A stretch of 64,000 nt of DNA from Amorphophallus konjac (GCA_022559845.1 CM040126.1:127014886-127078885); one strand, 5' to 3'. Positions 22,601 to 33,870 are shown, counted from the stretch's first letter. A program made the numbers and translations. The notes: generated from the letters alone by a model not told the origin.

Positions 22601-23254
22601 TTCGCCTACAACAATAGTTACCAATCCAGCATACAGATGGCACCTTTCGAGGCTTTGTATGGAAGAAGCTGTCGTTCTCCATTATGTTGGGATGAGGTAG
22701 GCGAAAGGCAATGGCTTGGACCGGATCTTATCTTGGAGTCATCACAGAATATTTGTATTATCCGAGACCGGTTACTAGTGGCTCAATCGAGGCAGAAGAG
22801 TTATGCCGACAATAGAAGACGAGATTTAGAATTTCAAATTGGCGAGCATGTGTTCTTAAAAGTCTCTCCTTCGAGAGGAATTCGCCGATTCGGTATTCAG
22901 GGCAAGCTAAGCCCGAGGTATATTGGTCCATTTGAAATCCTTGATAGAGTGGGTGAAGTTGCTTATAGACTGGCTTTACCGCCGCAGTTGTCTGGCGTAC
23001 ATAACGTATTCCATATTTCTATGTTGCGGAAATATGTGTACGACCCCACTCACATCATTCAGCATGTGGATTTTGAGTTAAAGAAGGATCTGACTTATGA
23101 AGAAAGACCAGTGAAGATTCTAGATCGGAAGGAACAACAACTTCGGAATCGTTCCATACCGATGGTCAAGATTCAGTGGAGTCGGCGTGGAACCGAGGAA
23201 GCCACCTGGGAATCCGAGGACGCTATGCGGAAGCGGTATTTCGATTTGTTCTAA
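19619..23254 (+). CDS. Chromovirus pol polyprotein (zinc knuckle-PR-RT-RNaseH-IN-chromodomain)
   Basis: 1211 residues without interruption. Paired zinc knuckles begin at residue 19 ([14 protein letters not shown]) and about residue 39 ([14 protein letters not shown]). The aspartic protease motif DTGATHS is at 107-113. RT has the FIDD catalytic motif at about 438-441. RNase H has TDAS with Asp 588 and ends at ADALSRK. Integrase has the HHCC zinc finger from His 798 and the catalytic triad Asp 868, Asp 929 and Glu 965, with the D-E spacing of 35 residues typical of the family. A GPF/Y-like GPFEIL segment and a C-terminal chromodomain (about 1150-1205, with VKIQW ... EEATWE) follow. The chromodomain would direct integration to marked chromatin. 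Only the upstream gag is damaged, so this pol may be functional in trans. Confidence 0.96.
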   Translation: MPRQEDKKPDTMVPFKGICKFCDRPGHKMEDCWRKIGACLRCGSKEHRIPDCPLLAEKATPAKPLAFKKPQGKLQALHVNKAKTVDDGGLVEGTLIILDKSAFVLFDTGATHSFISRRFAKSLAVEPVLMSSPLEISTPIGSRSAIQHFYPSSKVMVNDQNFPADLVCMDMKDYDVILGADWLARYEANVHCSSCSVSFSRRPGLSFKGVKHPSSISLISTLRADKLLRRGCGAFLAFVYASPEQQIEIKDISVVRDFPDVFPEELPGIPPEREVTFSIDLIPGSSPVSLAPYRMSPADLRELKHQLLELLEKGFIRPIVSPWGAPVLFVRKKDGSMRLSIDYRQLNQLTVKNKYPLPRIDELFDQIAGAQYFSKIDLRSGYHQLWIKDEDIYKSAFRSRYGHFEFVVMPFGLTNAPAAFMQLMNSVFRPYLDRWVVVFIDDILIYSKSEEEHAKHLRMALQLLRDHQLYAKLSKCDFWLKEVSFLGHIISKNGISVDPSKVEAVKNWEQPTCVTEVRSFLGLAGYYRRFYQDFSKIAVPLTKLTRKEIKFEWSIECQRSFQTLKDCLTTAPVLTLPSGEGGFVVYTDASGIGLGCVLMQHGKVIAYSSRQLRKHEVNYPVHDLELAAVVFALKIWRHYLYGETFTVFSDHKSLKYLFSQKDLNMRQRRWLEYIKDFDFSIEYHPGKGNVVADALSRKTAVKLSSLMLQEWKLLEQLASLDLNVDNDRVLISQIQLKPELLMEIKLLQDNDPELVEIKGSLNSRPDFSVADDGRLLFQGRTCVPDEAKIKNRILEEAHRSRYTIHPGGTKMFKDLKRSFWWPNMKREVADFVSRCLVCQQVKAEHFRPAGKLKPLDIPQWKWESIGMDFIMGLPKTRGGYDAIWVIVDRLTKSAHFLPIKSKWTVDVLAALYLKEVVRLHGIPVNIISDRDPRFTSHFWKGLQESLGTRLNFSTAFHPQTDGQTERTNQIVEDMLRACMIDFGGSWSDHLALIEFAYNNSYQSSIQMAPFEALYGRSCRSPLCWDEVGERQWLGPDLILESSQNICIIRDRLLVAQSRQKSYADNRRRDLEFQIGEHVFLKVSPSRGIRRFGIQGKLSPRYIGPFEILDRVGEVAYRLALPPQLSGVHNVFHISMLRKYVYDPTHIIQHVDFELKKDLTYEERPVKILDRKEQQLRNRSIPMVKIQWSRRGTEEATWESEDAMRKRYFDLF

Positions 23255-23314
23255 GGTGAGCTATTTATTCCCTTACTGTTTTTGGTTCAGTGAATTTGGA
23301 GGACCAAATTCTTT

Positions 23315-23327
23315 AAGTGGGGGAGGG
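23315..23327 (+). promoter_or_regulatory. Chromovirus polypurine tract
   Basis: AAGTGGGGGAGGG directly before the 3' LTR; primes plus-strand synthesis. Confidence 0.9.
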
Positions 23328-26207
23328 TGTAAGACCCCAATTTTCTGTATAGAATATTAAATTTCGTAAATAGTAAATTTTGAATAGTGATGTGGTAAAT
23401 AGTAAATAGTGAAATTTTTGACTATCATATAGAAATTCTGAAAAATGGTAGTTAAATAGTAAACACGATGATAAACACTTTGGTCTTCTGTGCCTGACCC
23501 TAATAAAATCATTTACATGGCTTAATCGGTGATTTAAGCCTGACTTAAAAACGCGGAAAACACTATTCATAGTAAAATACGACTACCTTAGAAAAATCTA
23601 TAAAAATCACAATTGATAGAGCATATTTTTATTAACAACTTTGTCTTCTTGAGTATAATCGGTAAAATATCAGAAACTCTATCTATCGACTAAATCGTTA
23701 GAATTCGTTAGAATTTGATTAACTATTATTTTAATCCTAAGATTGGATCGGTTAGAAATTAACCTTGTGATAAAAATCCACAAAAATAATAAATGGGTTC
23801 CTCATAAGTTGTATAACAATTTTGTCTTCTGGGTCAAACTCATTAAAAATCATTTAGTGAGGTTAATTAGTGGTTTTAGTTAGAAATACTTAATCACATG
23901 ATTAAGGAGGATTAGCCAAATCCTTACCCAAATAAACACGTGGAAACGTGTTTCAGTCGGCAGCCCGCGTCGTCAACGCCGGCCATCCCCTTTGCGGCGC
24001 CGTGTCCGACTAACCCTTGGCGCGGGAGAGTCTTCTACGAGTATGCAACCCTATAAATAAGGAGGCTTAGCCTCTTCCCTTCTCTGCTAAAGCCCTGTTA
24101 AGCTCTGTTGCTGCAAGGGATCGCAGGAAGATACTATTCATCTTCTTCTTCCTCTGTATTCTTCTTTGTCCTTCAATTAAGGTAGGTAACCAAGGCCCAA
24201 ATGATTAAAGATATGGATTGTTAGTAATCATGTTAGCTTTCATTTAGTAGCAAAATCATGATTTATCATTACAGTTATGATTTAATTTAGATCTTATCAC
24301 CATCGTTATCATGCTTAAACTTATCACCATCGTTATCATGCTTAAACTCAGTTTTAAGAGTTCCTGGTTTGATCGGACTTCTGTTCGTTTTAACGGTTAG
24401 TACCTGTTTTTTTTTTACTCTTTTGACACCCCAGTTGTATAACAGCCCAAATTAAACCGCTGTATATATGTCAAACAGCCTAATTAGAACCGCTGTATGT
24501 CCAGTAGGTTTAGTGGCCCATTTAAGACCGTTAAAATGTCCAGAGATCAAAATACTCAGTGTTAATCAGGGTAAACAACGTTAATCAACAAGATTATCAA
24601 CTCATATAACAACAGAATAAATAGATGAGTAAATGATAAAAATTTACTTTCTGTTGCAATATTTACTTTTTTGGAAAATTCTGGTTAAAATTACTAAAAC
24701 ATGGTTAAAGTGAAATTATTCACTTGTAAAATTCTTGGTAAATTGGTTAATCATGTAAATTAGTTAAAAATTTACCTTGGGTAAATTCTGTAAATTTTAC
24801 TGTAGAACAGGAATTTAAATGACAGACTTATGGCAAGTCTTGGCCAGTTAGACCGGACACTCCATCCGGTAAATTACCCCATTTTTACCGTGTGACATTT
24901 TTACCGTGGTAAATCCCGAGTTGGCAACAGGATTACGTGATTACTGGTTTTACTTGAGTATATTAAATGGCCCGTTACACATCGTTTTAATTTGATTAAT
25001 TGACCGATTACCCTTGGTTAAATCTTCGGTCATATTCGAGCCCGGAATCGACCATTGGGCAGTAACCATATTGGTTTACTTGTCATTGGCGACCCGGAAG
25101 CCATTTGGCATATTTTACTTCTCTTCTAGTCGTACCGACTACGACCGGAAATTGTTACCGTTATACTTAATACGGATTCTCTAGAACCGTATATCTTGAA
25201 TACGGCCTCGTACAGTCCGTATAATCGTTCTTCGGAACTTACTTCCCTTCTCTCGAACGAATTACTGTCGACCGTTCTTTCTTGATTCCGTAACTCGTTA
25301 CTCGTGTAAGTACGGCCCGGTATTTGCCGTACGACGACCCTCAGTTTTGGGTTTTATCGTGATTATATTCTCGAATCCGAGGACAGGTGTGGTCCTCTAA
25401 TCTTAGCATTGACAGAAATTCATCTGATTAAATTGGCCATAATTTGATTATGTCTAGACGGTGGATCGTTGATCCAATAAAATCAATGCTAACGCACCAT
25501 AAGGGCCCGGTCTGGTCCTGGGGAGAGTGCCCGAAAGTTAGTGAGCCCATGGGATGTTAATGACAGGGTGTGGCATTGCACCCGAGTGCAGGAATATACA
25601 GTGTACGTCTATGACAAACTCTCGTTACTTGATCGTGTGATCGTGCTGGAATACGTATTTATACTACTTGGCCAAATTTACTATTGTTACTTGTTATCTC
25701 TTGTTCATTACTTGTGGTAAATTCGTGTACAAAGTTATTTCTTGACCTTGCAAGATATCTCTCTACATTGTTTATTGTCTTTCTTTATCGTATCGTTATC
25801 TCTTGTCATTAGTTTTACTGCATTTCATATAAACTGTAATAAATTGATAATCACTTATATTTGCCATGGTTATCTACTGAGCGCGTTAGCTCATACCCTA
25901 CTTGTTTTTCCCCCTTTTTTTCCCGGTGATGATCTTACTATCGGGGATGGACTGGAGTGACACCGAGTGATAGTTAGTTAATTGAGTCAGTTGAGTTTAG
26001 AGAATTGTACTAGTTTCAGTCATGTTATTTGGCTGTAGTTGTTCTACTTCAGTTGTAACTTTTATTATTATCAATAAAAGGAAGTTTGGTTAATTGGTTA
26101 ATTATCTCTTTTCAACTCTGGTGTAAATGGTATGGAAATAATACCATTTCTTTCTAGCTCGCGTGCCCCTAACTGTACGTCCCGAGATTCCGCATCGGGG
26201 CGTGACA
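23328..26207 (+). repeat. Chromovirus 3' LTR
   Basis: 2880 bp, same length as the 5' LTR and about 99 percent identical by eye. Differences are mostly single transitions plus length changes in T and C runs. The CACTA sequence resumes with GCCTGCACCC. Confidence 0.96.
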
Positions 26208-27160
26208 GCCTGCACCCAATAAATGACAATACACATCCTAACTTTCAAATCATTACTCATGATATTACACCCGACCCTTTCCTCACATCGTTCATCATAG
26301 ACCATTTGTAGTTGGAAGAGGAATATTAATTAGATTATCACTTTTTAACCCATCCATGAAGGTTTGATCGCACAATCACTTACTATATGTGCTGCACGAT
26401 TTGCTGAAAGTTTCGGCATCATCTCCCCACGTACACTTCTCCGATATACCAAAAATATTTATTGATTTTGAAATTTTTTTAAACACTTACAAGTAAGTGG
26501 TTAAGAAAACACTCTAAATCAATAATGGTATATCAGAGAAGAGTGAGGAGACGCAACCGAAATTCTCAATAAACCATACAAACACAAATAGTAAATGACT
26601 GCCTAAGTGCGATCAAACATTCACAGACTGTCCAAACGGCACAATTCAAGACTTTGAGGTAGATATATACATTCTTATAAATAAATGAGAACACACACAT
26701 CAATCCAAAGTCTTGAACGGGAAGGCACATTGACACGGTTTTAACGCGCTCTCCTGAGATGCGTGTAATGTTAGGTCGCACCCACGCACCTCAGCTCACA
26801 GGGAATACCCCATGCATTTATATAACATAAAATTAAATAACAATGCAATTATCATTATGCACATATCAAATTAAATAACACCCAAATTATAAAATTTTTC
26901 AAATGAAGAACATCGAAGCTAAACAATCTACATTTTTGAGTCAAATTAACATCAAATTTCTATTAAAATCAGATTTAAAAATATATTTACATGCAATTAA
27001 AATCCACAAAGTTTTAAATCATAAAACAAATTTTTTGGGTATTTACCTATTGCTATAGAGAATTCTGATTTCTTTGTATTTATCCACATCTTTGTATATA
27101 TGTACTACTTAAGATATGTGGTCATTCCATTTCTCTATATCTTCTTATCATCATAAGACA
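26208..27160. other. CACTA sequence upstream of TNP2, including a large foldback
   Basis: No coding region is recognised. This stretch would be the leader/promoter of the transposase gene before the chromovirus landed. It holds the inverted repeat described separately (26350-26629) and otherwise AT-rich sequence. Confidence 0.55.
26350..26629. repeat. Imperfect ~280-bp foldback (hairpin) upstream of the CACTA transposase
   Basis: The left arm (26350-26450) contains GTTTGATCGCAC, CTTACTATATGTG, TTTCGGCATCATCTCCCCAC and CTTCTCCGATATACC. The right arm (26527-26629) contains the complements GGTATATCAGAGAAG, GAGGAGACGCAACCGAAA, AATAGTAAATGA and GTGCGATCAAAC in reverse order. The loop is about 76 bp and AT-rich, and its own ends (ATTGATTTT / AAATCAAT) pair further. 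Such a structure could give a hairpin RNA, or be a foldback element or a transposase-region regulatory fold. Confidence 0.75.
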
Positions 27161-27782
27161 AGGTTCAAATGGGATCACTTTCAGCCTCAGTGGAGCATCT
27201 ATGGCCTCAAGAATGTATCCCTCGGTGGCAGGAGAGCATATGTTGTCTAGGTTCTAGCGGTCTGTGCACTGCTGTCTCTGGAGGGCATCCATTGCCTCTG
27301 GAGAGCATCACTAGTGTCAGAGGAGCATGCATTGCTGGTTCAAGGCATTTCGATGTCACTCGGAGCCGGTCGATCGACATACTGTTTGTGCCGACCTGGT
27401 TCTTTGGGCAATGCATGACCTGACTGATGGTGGGGGAGCATCTACAGTTGCTGGAGGGCATACTCGGTCTCAGGAGAGCATCCTTGGAGACAGGCGAGCA
27501 TGCACGTCTAATGTACCCCAGAAGAGGATTTATGTTTAGTCAGGGTCATTGTTGTCCTTAATCTTCTGACTAATGACGCTATAATCTCCTAGTATAAAAG
27601 GGTGAACTCTCTCTTTGTATTGTAATGGAGCCGTCTGATTATTAGTGGATTACTGCTGCCGCCGTGGATGTAGGAAGGCATCTTGCCTCCGAACCACGTA
27701 ACAAATCCCTGTGTGTTCTTGTTATTGATCTTTTCTTTCTCTTTTCTTCTTCCTCCTCTGCTGGTTGTCCATCTCTGAAGGT
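27161..27782 (+). repeat. LTR-like fragment with ~20-bp GGAGAGCAT repeats
   Basis: About nine copies of GGAG(A/G)GCAT or GGAGCAT occur between 27192 and 27500, in clusters spaced 19-22 bp (27280, 27300, 27322; 27434, 27453, 27473, 27493). A TATA box AGTATAAAAGG follows near 27591, then a pyrimidine-rich end with GTGTTCTTGTTATTG. This is how many Copia LTRs end, so I infer a fragment of an LTR abutting the LINE. No partner LTR is in the window. Confidence 0.45.
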
Positions 27783-27950
27783 ATTGCGTTTCCTAACAAG
27801 GGTGCAGCTAAAATTGGAAGGCTGGCAGTCAAAATTTCTATCTCAAGCTGGTAGAGCCGTATTGATTGACTCAGTCCTATATAGTATGCCAGTTTTGTTT
27901 GCCTAAGTCACTTTTATCCCAAAGAAGGTGATTAGTTTCATTGACCGGCT

Positions 27951-28562
27951 ATGTTCAATTTTTTTTGGTATGGAGAGAAAGGCACCAAACGCAGGCATTG
28001 GGTAGCATGGTCAGATATCCAGAGACCTAAGTTAGAGGGAGGTCTAGGAATCAGAGATATGCAGTGGGTTCAGACTTCTTTGGCAATCAAAACCCTTTGG
28101 AACATTGTTCATGGGTCTTCTCTCTGGTCCATGTATGCTAGGCGTAGATTCATCAAGACCCATCTAGCCAACTATGTAAGACCATTCCCAGTTGGAATGC
28201 CTTCGACTGTCTTTAGACAGGCCAAAGATATTATTATCTCTAACATCAGATGGATAGGAGGGAATGGGGCTAATATAGACTTCCTGAGTGACAATTGGAT
28301 AGGGTGTGGCCCAGCCATTAATGCTGCAATGGCTAATGAAAGGATTGAGCTCAATAGCCTCCCCTTGGCTTCTGTTAGAGAGGTTCTATGCAACACCCAA
28401 CATGCTGCACGGGGATACCTCAATAGTGACTTCCACCTTCCTAATATTCAACTAAGCAATGAGGCTGACTGCTGTGTCTGGACAGGTACCGTAAAAGGTT
28501 CCTTCTCGATTAAATCAGCTTGCAACCTAATATGGACTAAAGGCATTTCAAGGCCTGCCTAG
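27951..28562 (+). pseudogene. LINE ORF2 fragment, post-RT / zf-RVT region
   Basis: 203 residues beginning MFNFFWYGEKGTKRRHWVAW, matching the NFFWG...KRHWVSW motif found after the RT fingers in plant L1 elements. GGLGIRDMQ and the ALK-type LWNIVHGSSLW motif follow. Upstream, 27783-27906 encodes the preceding WQSKFLSQAGRAVLI motif, cut by a stop (TAA at 27904). The frame ends at a TAG at 28560. Downstream pieces to 28800 carry the zinc-binding RVT motif in a shifted or stopped form. It is non-functional. Confidence 0.8.
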
Positions 28563-28819
28563 GTGAAGCTCTGGCACTCAGCAATAGCACCGAGGGCAGC
28601 TCTTTTTGTCTGGAAGCTTATCCATCGGGCAGTATCAGTGGACAGCAGGGTGGTAGATTGTGGTATTCCCATTGTCTCCAAATGTAGCTGTTGCTTCTCT
28701 TTTGCCCAGGAAGACCTCAACCACTTATTCATCTCTGATGAATTGGCCTCTGAACTATGGGGTTGGGTGTAGCCCTTGGTAAGCAACAAGGTCTATTTAA
28801 GTAATCAAATTTTCATTAG

Positions 28820-29605
28820 GTGTTGGAACGTCTACTAACCTTTACCAATCTACTCTCAGCCTTCAGTTTTGTGGGGATGTATGTTGTAATTCTGACGATG
28901 TGGGAAATTTGGAAACAAAGGTGTGCTACCAGATTTGAGGGTATGGCTCTTAAAATTGATTCAATAAAGAGGAAAATTTCCTCCTCAATAGCCCTGGCTC
29001 TGGACAAGCTTTGCTTCCGCAAGCCCTTATCCCCAGCTCAATCCAGCTGCCTTGCTTCTTTTCACCTATTCCCTCGGGTCAATTTAAAGCAGCCATTTCT
29101 GGTCTTCTGCAGATTGGCACCTCAGAAGTTCACATTGCATGTTGATGGGGCCTCCAAGGGTAATCCTGGTAGGTGTGGTGGTGGAGGTTGTGTACGAGAC
29201 TCAAATGGTAAATGGATGGTTGGCTTTGCTTTACACTATGGCATTGGGAATAGTCTTGTGGCAGAGGCAAGGGCTCTATATGACTGCTTTAATAGCTAAG
29301 CTAGGTGATCTATGTTTGGCAGCTGTATATTTAGATTGTGCCCTTCTTGTGGAGGCTGTAAGCAAAGGAGCTCCTCCTAGCTGGATGGTTCTCCCATGGT
29401 GGAGGAAGATTTTGGATCTTATCCATGAAAGTGGCTGCTTGATATTGCATACTTATAGAGAGGGCAACCCAGTTGCAGATTCTCTGGCATCCTATGCATG
29501 CAATACTCCAGAAAATCAAGTTTTCATTTAAGTAGGAGACCTCCCTCGGTTGACAAAGGGCGCATTAAGATTGGATAGAGTTGGGCTGCCAGCCATCCGA
29601 GTAGT
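28820..29605 (+). pseudogene. LINE ORF2 C-terminal RNase H fragment
   Basis: The first frame (28820-29299) holds HVDGASKGNPG with the catalytic Asp and NSLVAEARALYDC with the catalytic Glu of a plant LINE RNase H (PF13456 type). It stops at 29297, but homologous sequence goes on in another frame (29139-29531) with LDCALLVEAV and GNPVADSLASYA. One frameshift therefore lies around 29270-29300. The conserved LINE C-terminus follows near 29545-29605 after a further shift. Confidence 0.78.
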
Positions 29606-29699
29606 TTAGCTTTTTGATTATACTTCATAGCTTTATATTTTGCTATATTTTGAGTCTCTTTGTCTTAACAAGACATCCTAACAATAAATCTGAGTAAGA

Positions 29700-30535
29700 T
29701 TACATAAATTACAATAAAATGAAACAACATATAAATATGAAATTAAATTTTTACTTATTGTTTATTTGAAAAAACTTATCTGATTCTTTCGTTCCCTTTC
29801 CCTCGATCGATTATCCTACGATGAATACAACAATATATTAAATAAAAATAAAAAATAATTATTATATGTACATGTGTGAGACGGGTGTGTGCGTGTGCCT
29901 GTGAGGGGGGGGGGCAACGGAAGCCCTGTGGCCAACAGTAGAGGGAGAGGGGGGCCTGCGGCCAACGGTAGAGGGAGAAGGAGAGGGGGGCTGAGGTGTG
30001 TGCGTGTGTTTGTGCCTGTGTGTGCGTGTGTGTGTGTCTGCGAGGGGGAGGGGGGCCACGGACAGGGGAAGAGAGGGCGGTGGAGGGGGTGGGGGAGGGC
30101 GGCCAGAGGGAGTGAGGGAGCGGGAGAGGGGAGAGGGAGCGGGACAAGGGAGAGGGAGAGGGATTGAGTGAGGGGGAACATGATCGGAAGAGGGAGAGGG
30201 AGAGAGATTGAGTGAGGGAGGGGAACAGGATCGGGAGAGGGAGAGGGAGACCACTTACCGGCGACGACGAGGGCGATGATGGGAGGAGGCTGGCGGCGAC
30301 GGCGACCGTGAGAAGAGGATGATGGCGGCGATAGCGACGACGACCGTGAGAGGGAGGGAGGTTGGCGAATGGCGGCGAGGACGGCGGGGCCTCCGGTGAC
30401 GGTGAGGACGGGGGCTCCGGCGGTGACGACCGCAAGCAGAGGAGAAAGAGAGAGTGAGAGGGAGAGTGGGGGGTGGAAATGGGGGTGGGTGGAAGGGGTG
30501 GGAGGAAGGGGTCGATGGTGGCGGGGGATGAAATT
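29700..30535. repeat. GA/GT-rich low-complexity region of the CACTA right arm
   Basis: Runs of GAGGGAGAGGG and TGTGTGCG with no codon structure. The long minus-strand open frames here (for example 29776-30591) translate to Pro/Ser/Leu/His repeats and result from the simple sequence. The stretch lies just inside the CACTA subterminal region. Confidence 0.7.
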
Positions 30536-30539
30536 TTGA

Positions 30540-30786
30540 GACGAAAATACGGACGGAACTTAGTTCCGTCTGAAATTTCAGAAGGATTCATTTCCGTCTG
30601 AATATCTGTCCCAAATTTGTGACGTATAATAAAGATGGAATATATTCCGCCTATACTTATAGACGGATCTTCAGAGAGAGTATAGTATGTCCTTAATAGA
30701 GATGGAATTTGTGACGAAAGCTAATCCGTCACAAATACAGACGGATTTTAAGACGGAAAATATCCGTCTGAAATATCCGTCTGTAT
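30540..30786. promoter_or_regulatory. CACTA right subterminal repeats (CCGTCTG / CAGACGG)
   Basis: About nine copies of CCGTCTG or its complement CAGACGG (some degenerate) occur on both strands close to the right end, ending with ATCCGTCTGAAATATCCGTC and the terminal repeat. Subterminal arrays like this bind the TnpA-type protein of CACTA elements. The left end keeps only one copy (TTCAGACGG at about 14700). Confidence 0.75.
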
Positions 30787-30806
30787 TCCCACTTTTTCTA
30801 GTAGTG
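30787..30806. repeat. CACTA right terminal inverted repeat
   Basis: TCCCACTTTTTCTAGTAGTG, canonical when read on the minus strand, followed by the ATT duplication at 30807-30809. Confidence 0.92.
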
Positions 30807-30809
30807 ATT

Positions 30810-31543
30810 CTTGCCATCGAGGCGCGTAAATCTGTTCCCTGTGTAGGTCTGAAATAGCAGTCCGGGAGAAATTCACAAATAAATACCAAAAGTCAACTTC
30901 AGAGACCGCCACTTCAGGGAGTCGTTCATGGACGTCCAGCCATCGTCCCATCCAAGCAGCGCCTTCAGAAGATCCCAGGAAGGCGACGTTCCTTTGGAGG
31001 CAACGGCTTGCTACCTAGCGAGTCAGAACCGAGTCGACGCAGCACCAAGTCGGCACAGAATCGAGTCAGACCAGCAGGCCTAGTTCGCCCAGAGAACCCT
31101 CCCAGTTTGCTACCTGTCAACCCAGGGACGGTCCTCCCAGGCCCCACTTGTAGCCCTTTACCTCCCTGCGTGGAGTGGGCAATAAAATTCATTGTTGTAA
31201 TTATATTTTTATCATTATACTGGGAGTTACCGTAGCTGGCCGGGGTCGTCTTCCCCACGCCCGGAGCGTGGAGGTATCATGTTCGCTCTCTTACTCGGCA
31301 TTTACTTTACTCGTATTTATTCGTATATATCGCTGCATGTGATAGGTAACTAGCTCGATATCTATTTTTATCACCGCTGCGAGAGAGTGAGTGTGACCCG
31401 TCCCGTGACTCGATCCGAGTACACGCGGAAAGCCGATACCCGAGACTCACTGTCGGTTTCTCAACCGCGCATGGTCCCACGTCTTCCATCGCTTAGGGAC
31501 GATCGCGAGCTAGAGTCCCAAGTCGCGTGTCCGTCCCGCATCA
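30810..31543 (+). repeat. Gypsy-A 5' LTR, right part
   Basis: Begins CTTGCCATCGAGG, matching the 3' LTR from about 35096 on, and ends CCCGCATCA. Together with 13474-14679 it gives 1940 bp against 1947 bp for the 3' LTR. Contains CAATAAAATTC near 31180, a likely polyadenylation signal. Confidence 0.92.
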
Positions 31544-31546
31544 ATT

Positions 31547-31558
31547 TGGTATCAGAGC
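31547..31558 (+). promoter_or_regulatory. Gypsy-A primer-binding site
   Basis: TGGTATCAGAGC, 3 bp after the LTR end; initiator tRNA-Met type. Confidence 0.9.
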
Positions 31559-31806
31559 ACCAGTTGAGTCTAGGGTAGTCTTTGTGTCTAAGTCCGTAAA
31601 AAAAAAGTGTCTAAGTCTGAGGGTGCATTTACATACCATTGTTCGGTATATCAAAAGGTGTCACCCGAACATTAGGTTACGCCTATCGAGAAGGCCGCAC
31701 ACTCGGGTGAGGAGTTCTTCGGATCGAACCTCCGCCTTGTACTGGATCTTGGTTGTGTCTAGGTTTGTAGTCGAGTCTGCATTCCAACTTTGCATTAGTT
31801 AGGGTC

Positions 31807-33039
31807 ATGTCTAGTGTCTTGTCCAAGTGTCGGCATGTCCATCCACTAGCTTCCCCGTGTCCCATGGATTACCAAGGGTCCACATCTTATGCATGGTGGC
31901 GATACTATCTAAGATGGGAGAACCACCCGGACCACCCCCGTAGACCCGTAGCCCGAGACTTCTGTGGCTCCAAAAACCCGAGTGACTACCTAGAGTGGGA
32001 AGCCATTATGGACGACTACTTTGAGGTGTACATTATGTCCGGTCCCATGCAAGCCGACTTTGCCAAAAGGTGACTTTTCTACGAAGCCGCCGAAACATGG
32101 AGGGACATCAAATACTTCTGGGAAGATAGGAGGCTAAGGCCCATCGAGTCATGGTGGGATATGAAGAGAGCGCTTAGGAGGGTCTACCTTCCCCGCCCAC
32201 CTACCTCCAACCACGGGGGTCATACCACTAGCCAACCCCACCAACTCACCCACAATCAAGTGGGCCACACCTTCAACCAACCCCGCCCCTTCACCTCCAT
32301 CCAAGCCCACCAAAGCACTCCCAATCAAGTGGCCCACCCAGTCGCCTCCAACCAACCTCTCCTTGACACCTCCGTCCCATCCCACCCAAGCACCTCCAAC
32401 CAAGTGGAAGCCCCACTTATAGCCGAGCCTAGGTCCACACCCGGGTCGAGAGACGAAGAGCGAGTCCACCACGAGGCCCTTACTCCAACCCGCACCTTTG
32501 CAGAACTCTTTAAAATGTTTACGGACCGGTTGGATAGGATTGAAAGGACACATGCTCCTTCACCACCCGTGTGTGCTCCATTGCTACCCTTCACTTCCGA
32601 CCCTCATCCGGAGCCATCATATTTGGAGCCACCAAAGCCCGAGCCACACGTATTTCTAACATGTATGCTTTTCATCACTGAGCCGCTTCTTAGTTGGCTC
32701 AAAGATGGCTTGGCCTCACCTCCTTACCCATCCATAGACCTTACCCTACCACTAGTGCCCGTCAACTCCAACCACACGACATTCCGGTCTAATCACCATG
32801 TTGATACCTTGGGTGACCTTATTATGGGTTTACACCGGCAATGGACGTTGACGCACTTATTGGTCCGAGGCTTCGACCAACCCACTAGTCATAGCTTCAC
32901 TCATCTGGCCTTAGGGTCCATTACCTCCGTGTGCACCGTGGTTGTGTCACCACAGAGATCCTCTTATTCCACCCCATGTCGGCCGAACCCGACTTCATAC
33001 CCTTTTGCCCGAGGGAGGAACCATACATCCTACATATGA
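31807..33039 (+). pseudogene. Gypsy-A gag-like protein with one in-frame stop
   Basis: A single frame of about 410 codons interrupted only by TGA at 32071-32073. Around the stop, the residues KNPSDYLEWEAIMDDYFEVY, FYEAAETWRDIKY and IESWWDMKRALRRVYLP follow the Ty3/Gypsy gag capsid pattern (W-W spacing, R-W-Lys box). The rest is a Pro/Thr/Ser/His-rich linker without zinc knuckle. No protease, RT or integrase follows, so the element relies on another for mobility. A frame change after about 33000 leads to a second open stretch (32931-33431). Confidence 0.7.
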
Positions 33040-33431
33040 TCACCGTCCCACCTACCACAATGCATGAGGGTGACCATCCACACCTTCAAGACTTCTACAA
33101 GTGGGACCGTGACTTGTGGGAACCCCCCATAAGGGGTCATACCTTCTTTGATCCCTTTGACCCATTCCCTAGTGGACCCCGTGACCCACCATATATACTT
33201 CACTTCTTCGAGGGAGTCTACTACCACACCCCTTCCCCACGGGTTGGGTCGTCTATGTCCACCAAGCCCGTTCACTTGCGAGATACACCATCATCTAGAG
33301 GAAAGCAAGAAGATGCAATTGGTACTCCTGGCCCTCACACATCCATGTCCAATGTGCATGCATGGTCTACTTTAGGAGGTCTAGGAATTCCCCATTCCGC
33401 CAACCACCGGTTACGTCAAATGTATGCATGA
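32931..33431 (+). CDS. Unrecognised Pro/His-rich ORF in Gypsy-A interior
   Basis: 166 residues, open from ATG 32931 and partly overlapping the gag frame. It is rich in Pro, His and aromatic residues (FDPFDPFPSGPRDPPYI) and has no domain I recognise. It may be the frame-shifted tail of the gag-like protein or non-coding. From 33432 to 33870 I see nothing coding. Confidence 0.3.
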   Translation: MHRGCVTTEILLFHPMSAEPDFIPFCPREEPYILHMITVPPTTMHEGDHPHLQDFYKWDRDLWEPPIRGHTFFDPFDPFPSGPRDPPYILHFFEGVYYHTPSPRVGSSMSTKPVHLRDTPSSRGKQEDAIGTPGPHTSMSNVHAWSTLGGLGIPHSANHRLRQMYA

Positions 33432-33870
33432 CACACATTTAGGTGTCCTAGTCCACCATCGCCTATCCGTAGGTTGGACTAACATTAGGTGTGTCTAGGG
33501 TCTTATGTGTCTCTGCATACATCGAGTCGAGTCGATCTTTGTACGCTCGCGTTGTTAGTCCCTTTCGAGTGCGAGACTTGTCGGACTTTGGGATCGGCTC
33601 TACTTCACATATCGGATCTAGTCACATAAGGGACAAGCGGTGATTCCTCGTAAGCCTTTGAGCCGCCTCCCTTCATTTGAGAGTGACCCCACCCCGGAGT
33701 GTCCACCTCTAGCCTCAATCCCCAGCAACGTGAGCATATCGAATCTGTACGGGATGAGCAGGTGTCGAATACTTGGAGTGGAGCATACTCCGCGCTTCCT
33801 AGTACGATGACGGATCCGCCGGCGTCACGAGCAACTGCACCCCTTACTCGACGGGGTCGAGTTCTTCCCA

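Larger units (their letters stand above)
15745..26207 (+). mobile_element. Young Ty3/Gypsy chromovirus (Tekay/Del-like), near complete
   Basis: Two LTRs of exactly 2880 bp with TG...CA ends, flanked by GCCTG duplications. By eye I count roughly 30 differences between them (about 1 percent), so insertion was recent. Order inside: primer-binding site, gag, protease, RT, RNase H, integrase, chromodomain, polypurine tract. The long LTRs and C-terminal chromodomain point to the Tekay/Del clade. Pol is uninterrupted; gag carries a frameshift and a stop. It is inserted in the CACTA element next to the TNP2 start codon. Confidence 0.95.
27783..29690 (+). mobile_element. LINE (L1-type) 3' fragment inside the CACTA
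   Basis: Contains the distal part of a plant LINE ORF2: the end of the RT region, a zf-RVT-type region and an RNase H. The 5' half, including the endonuclease and the RT catalytic centre, is missing. A frame ending LPRLTKGALRLDRVGLPAIR (to about 29605) resembles the end of the second LINE (49500-49590), so both belong to related families. No poly(A) tail or clear TSD is visible, which suggests an old copy. Confidence 0.8.
14680..30806 (-). mobile_element. CACTA (En/Spm) DNA transposon with internal deletion and nested retroelements
   Basis: The right end reads TCCCACTTTTTCTAGTAGTG (30787-30806), the reverse complement of a canonical CACTACTAGAAAAA terminus. The left end TACAACCAGAAAAAGTGGGA (14680-14699) matches it at 17 of 20 positions. 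A 3-bp ATT duplication flanks both, and the Gypsy-A LTR runs on cleanly outside. A truncated TNP2 transposase reads leftward from 15736. The chromovirus (15745-26207) and a LINE fragment (about 27783-29690) lie inside. The element cannot supply its own transposase. Confidence 0.92.

Noticed and set aside
29776..30591. 271-residue minus-strand open frame
   Set aside because: Translates to Pro/Ser/Leu/His runs produced by GA/GT microsatellite DNA; no domain and no codon structure.
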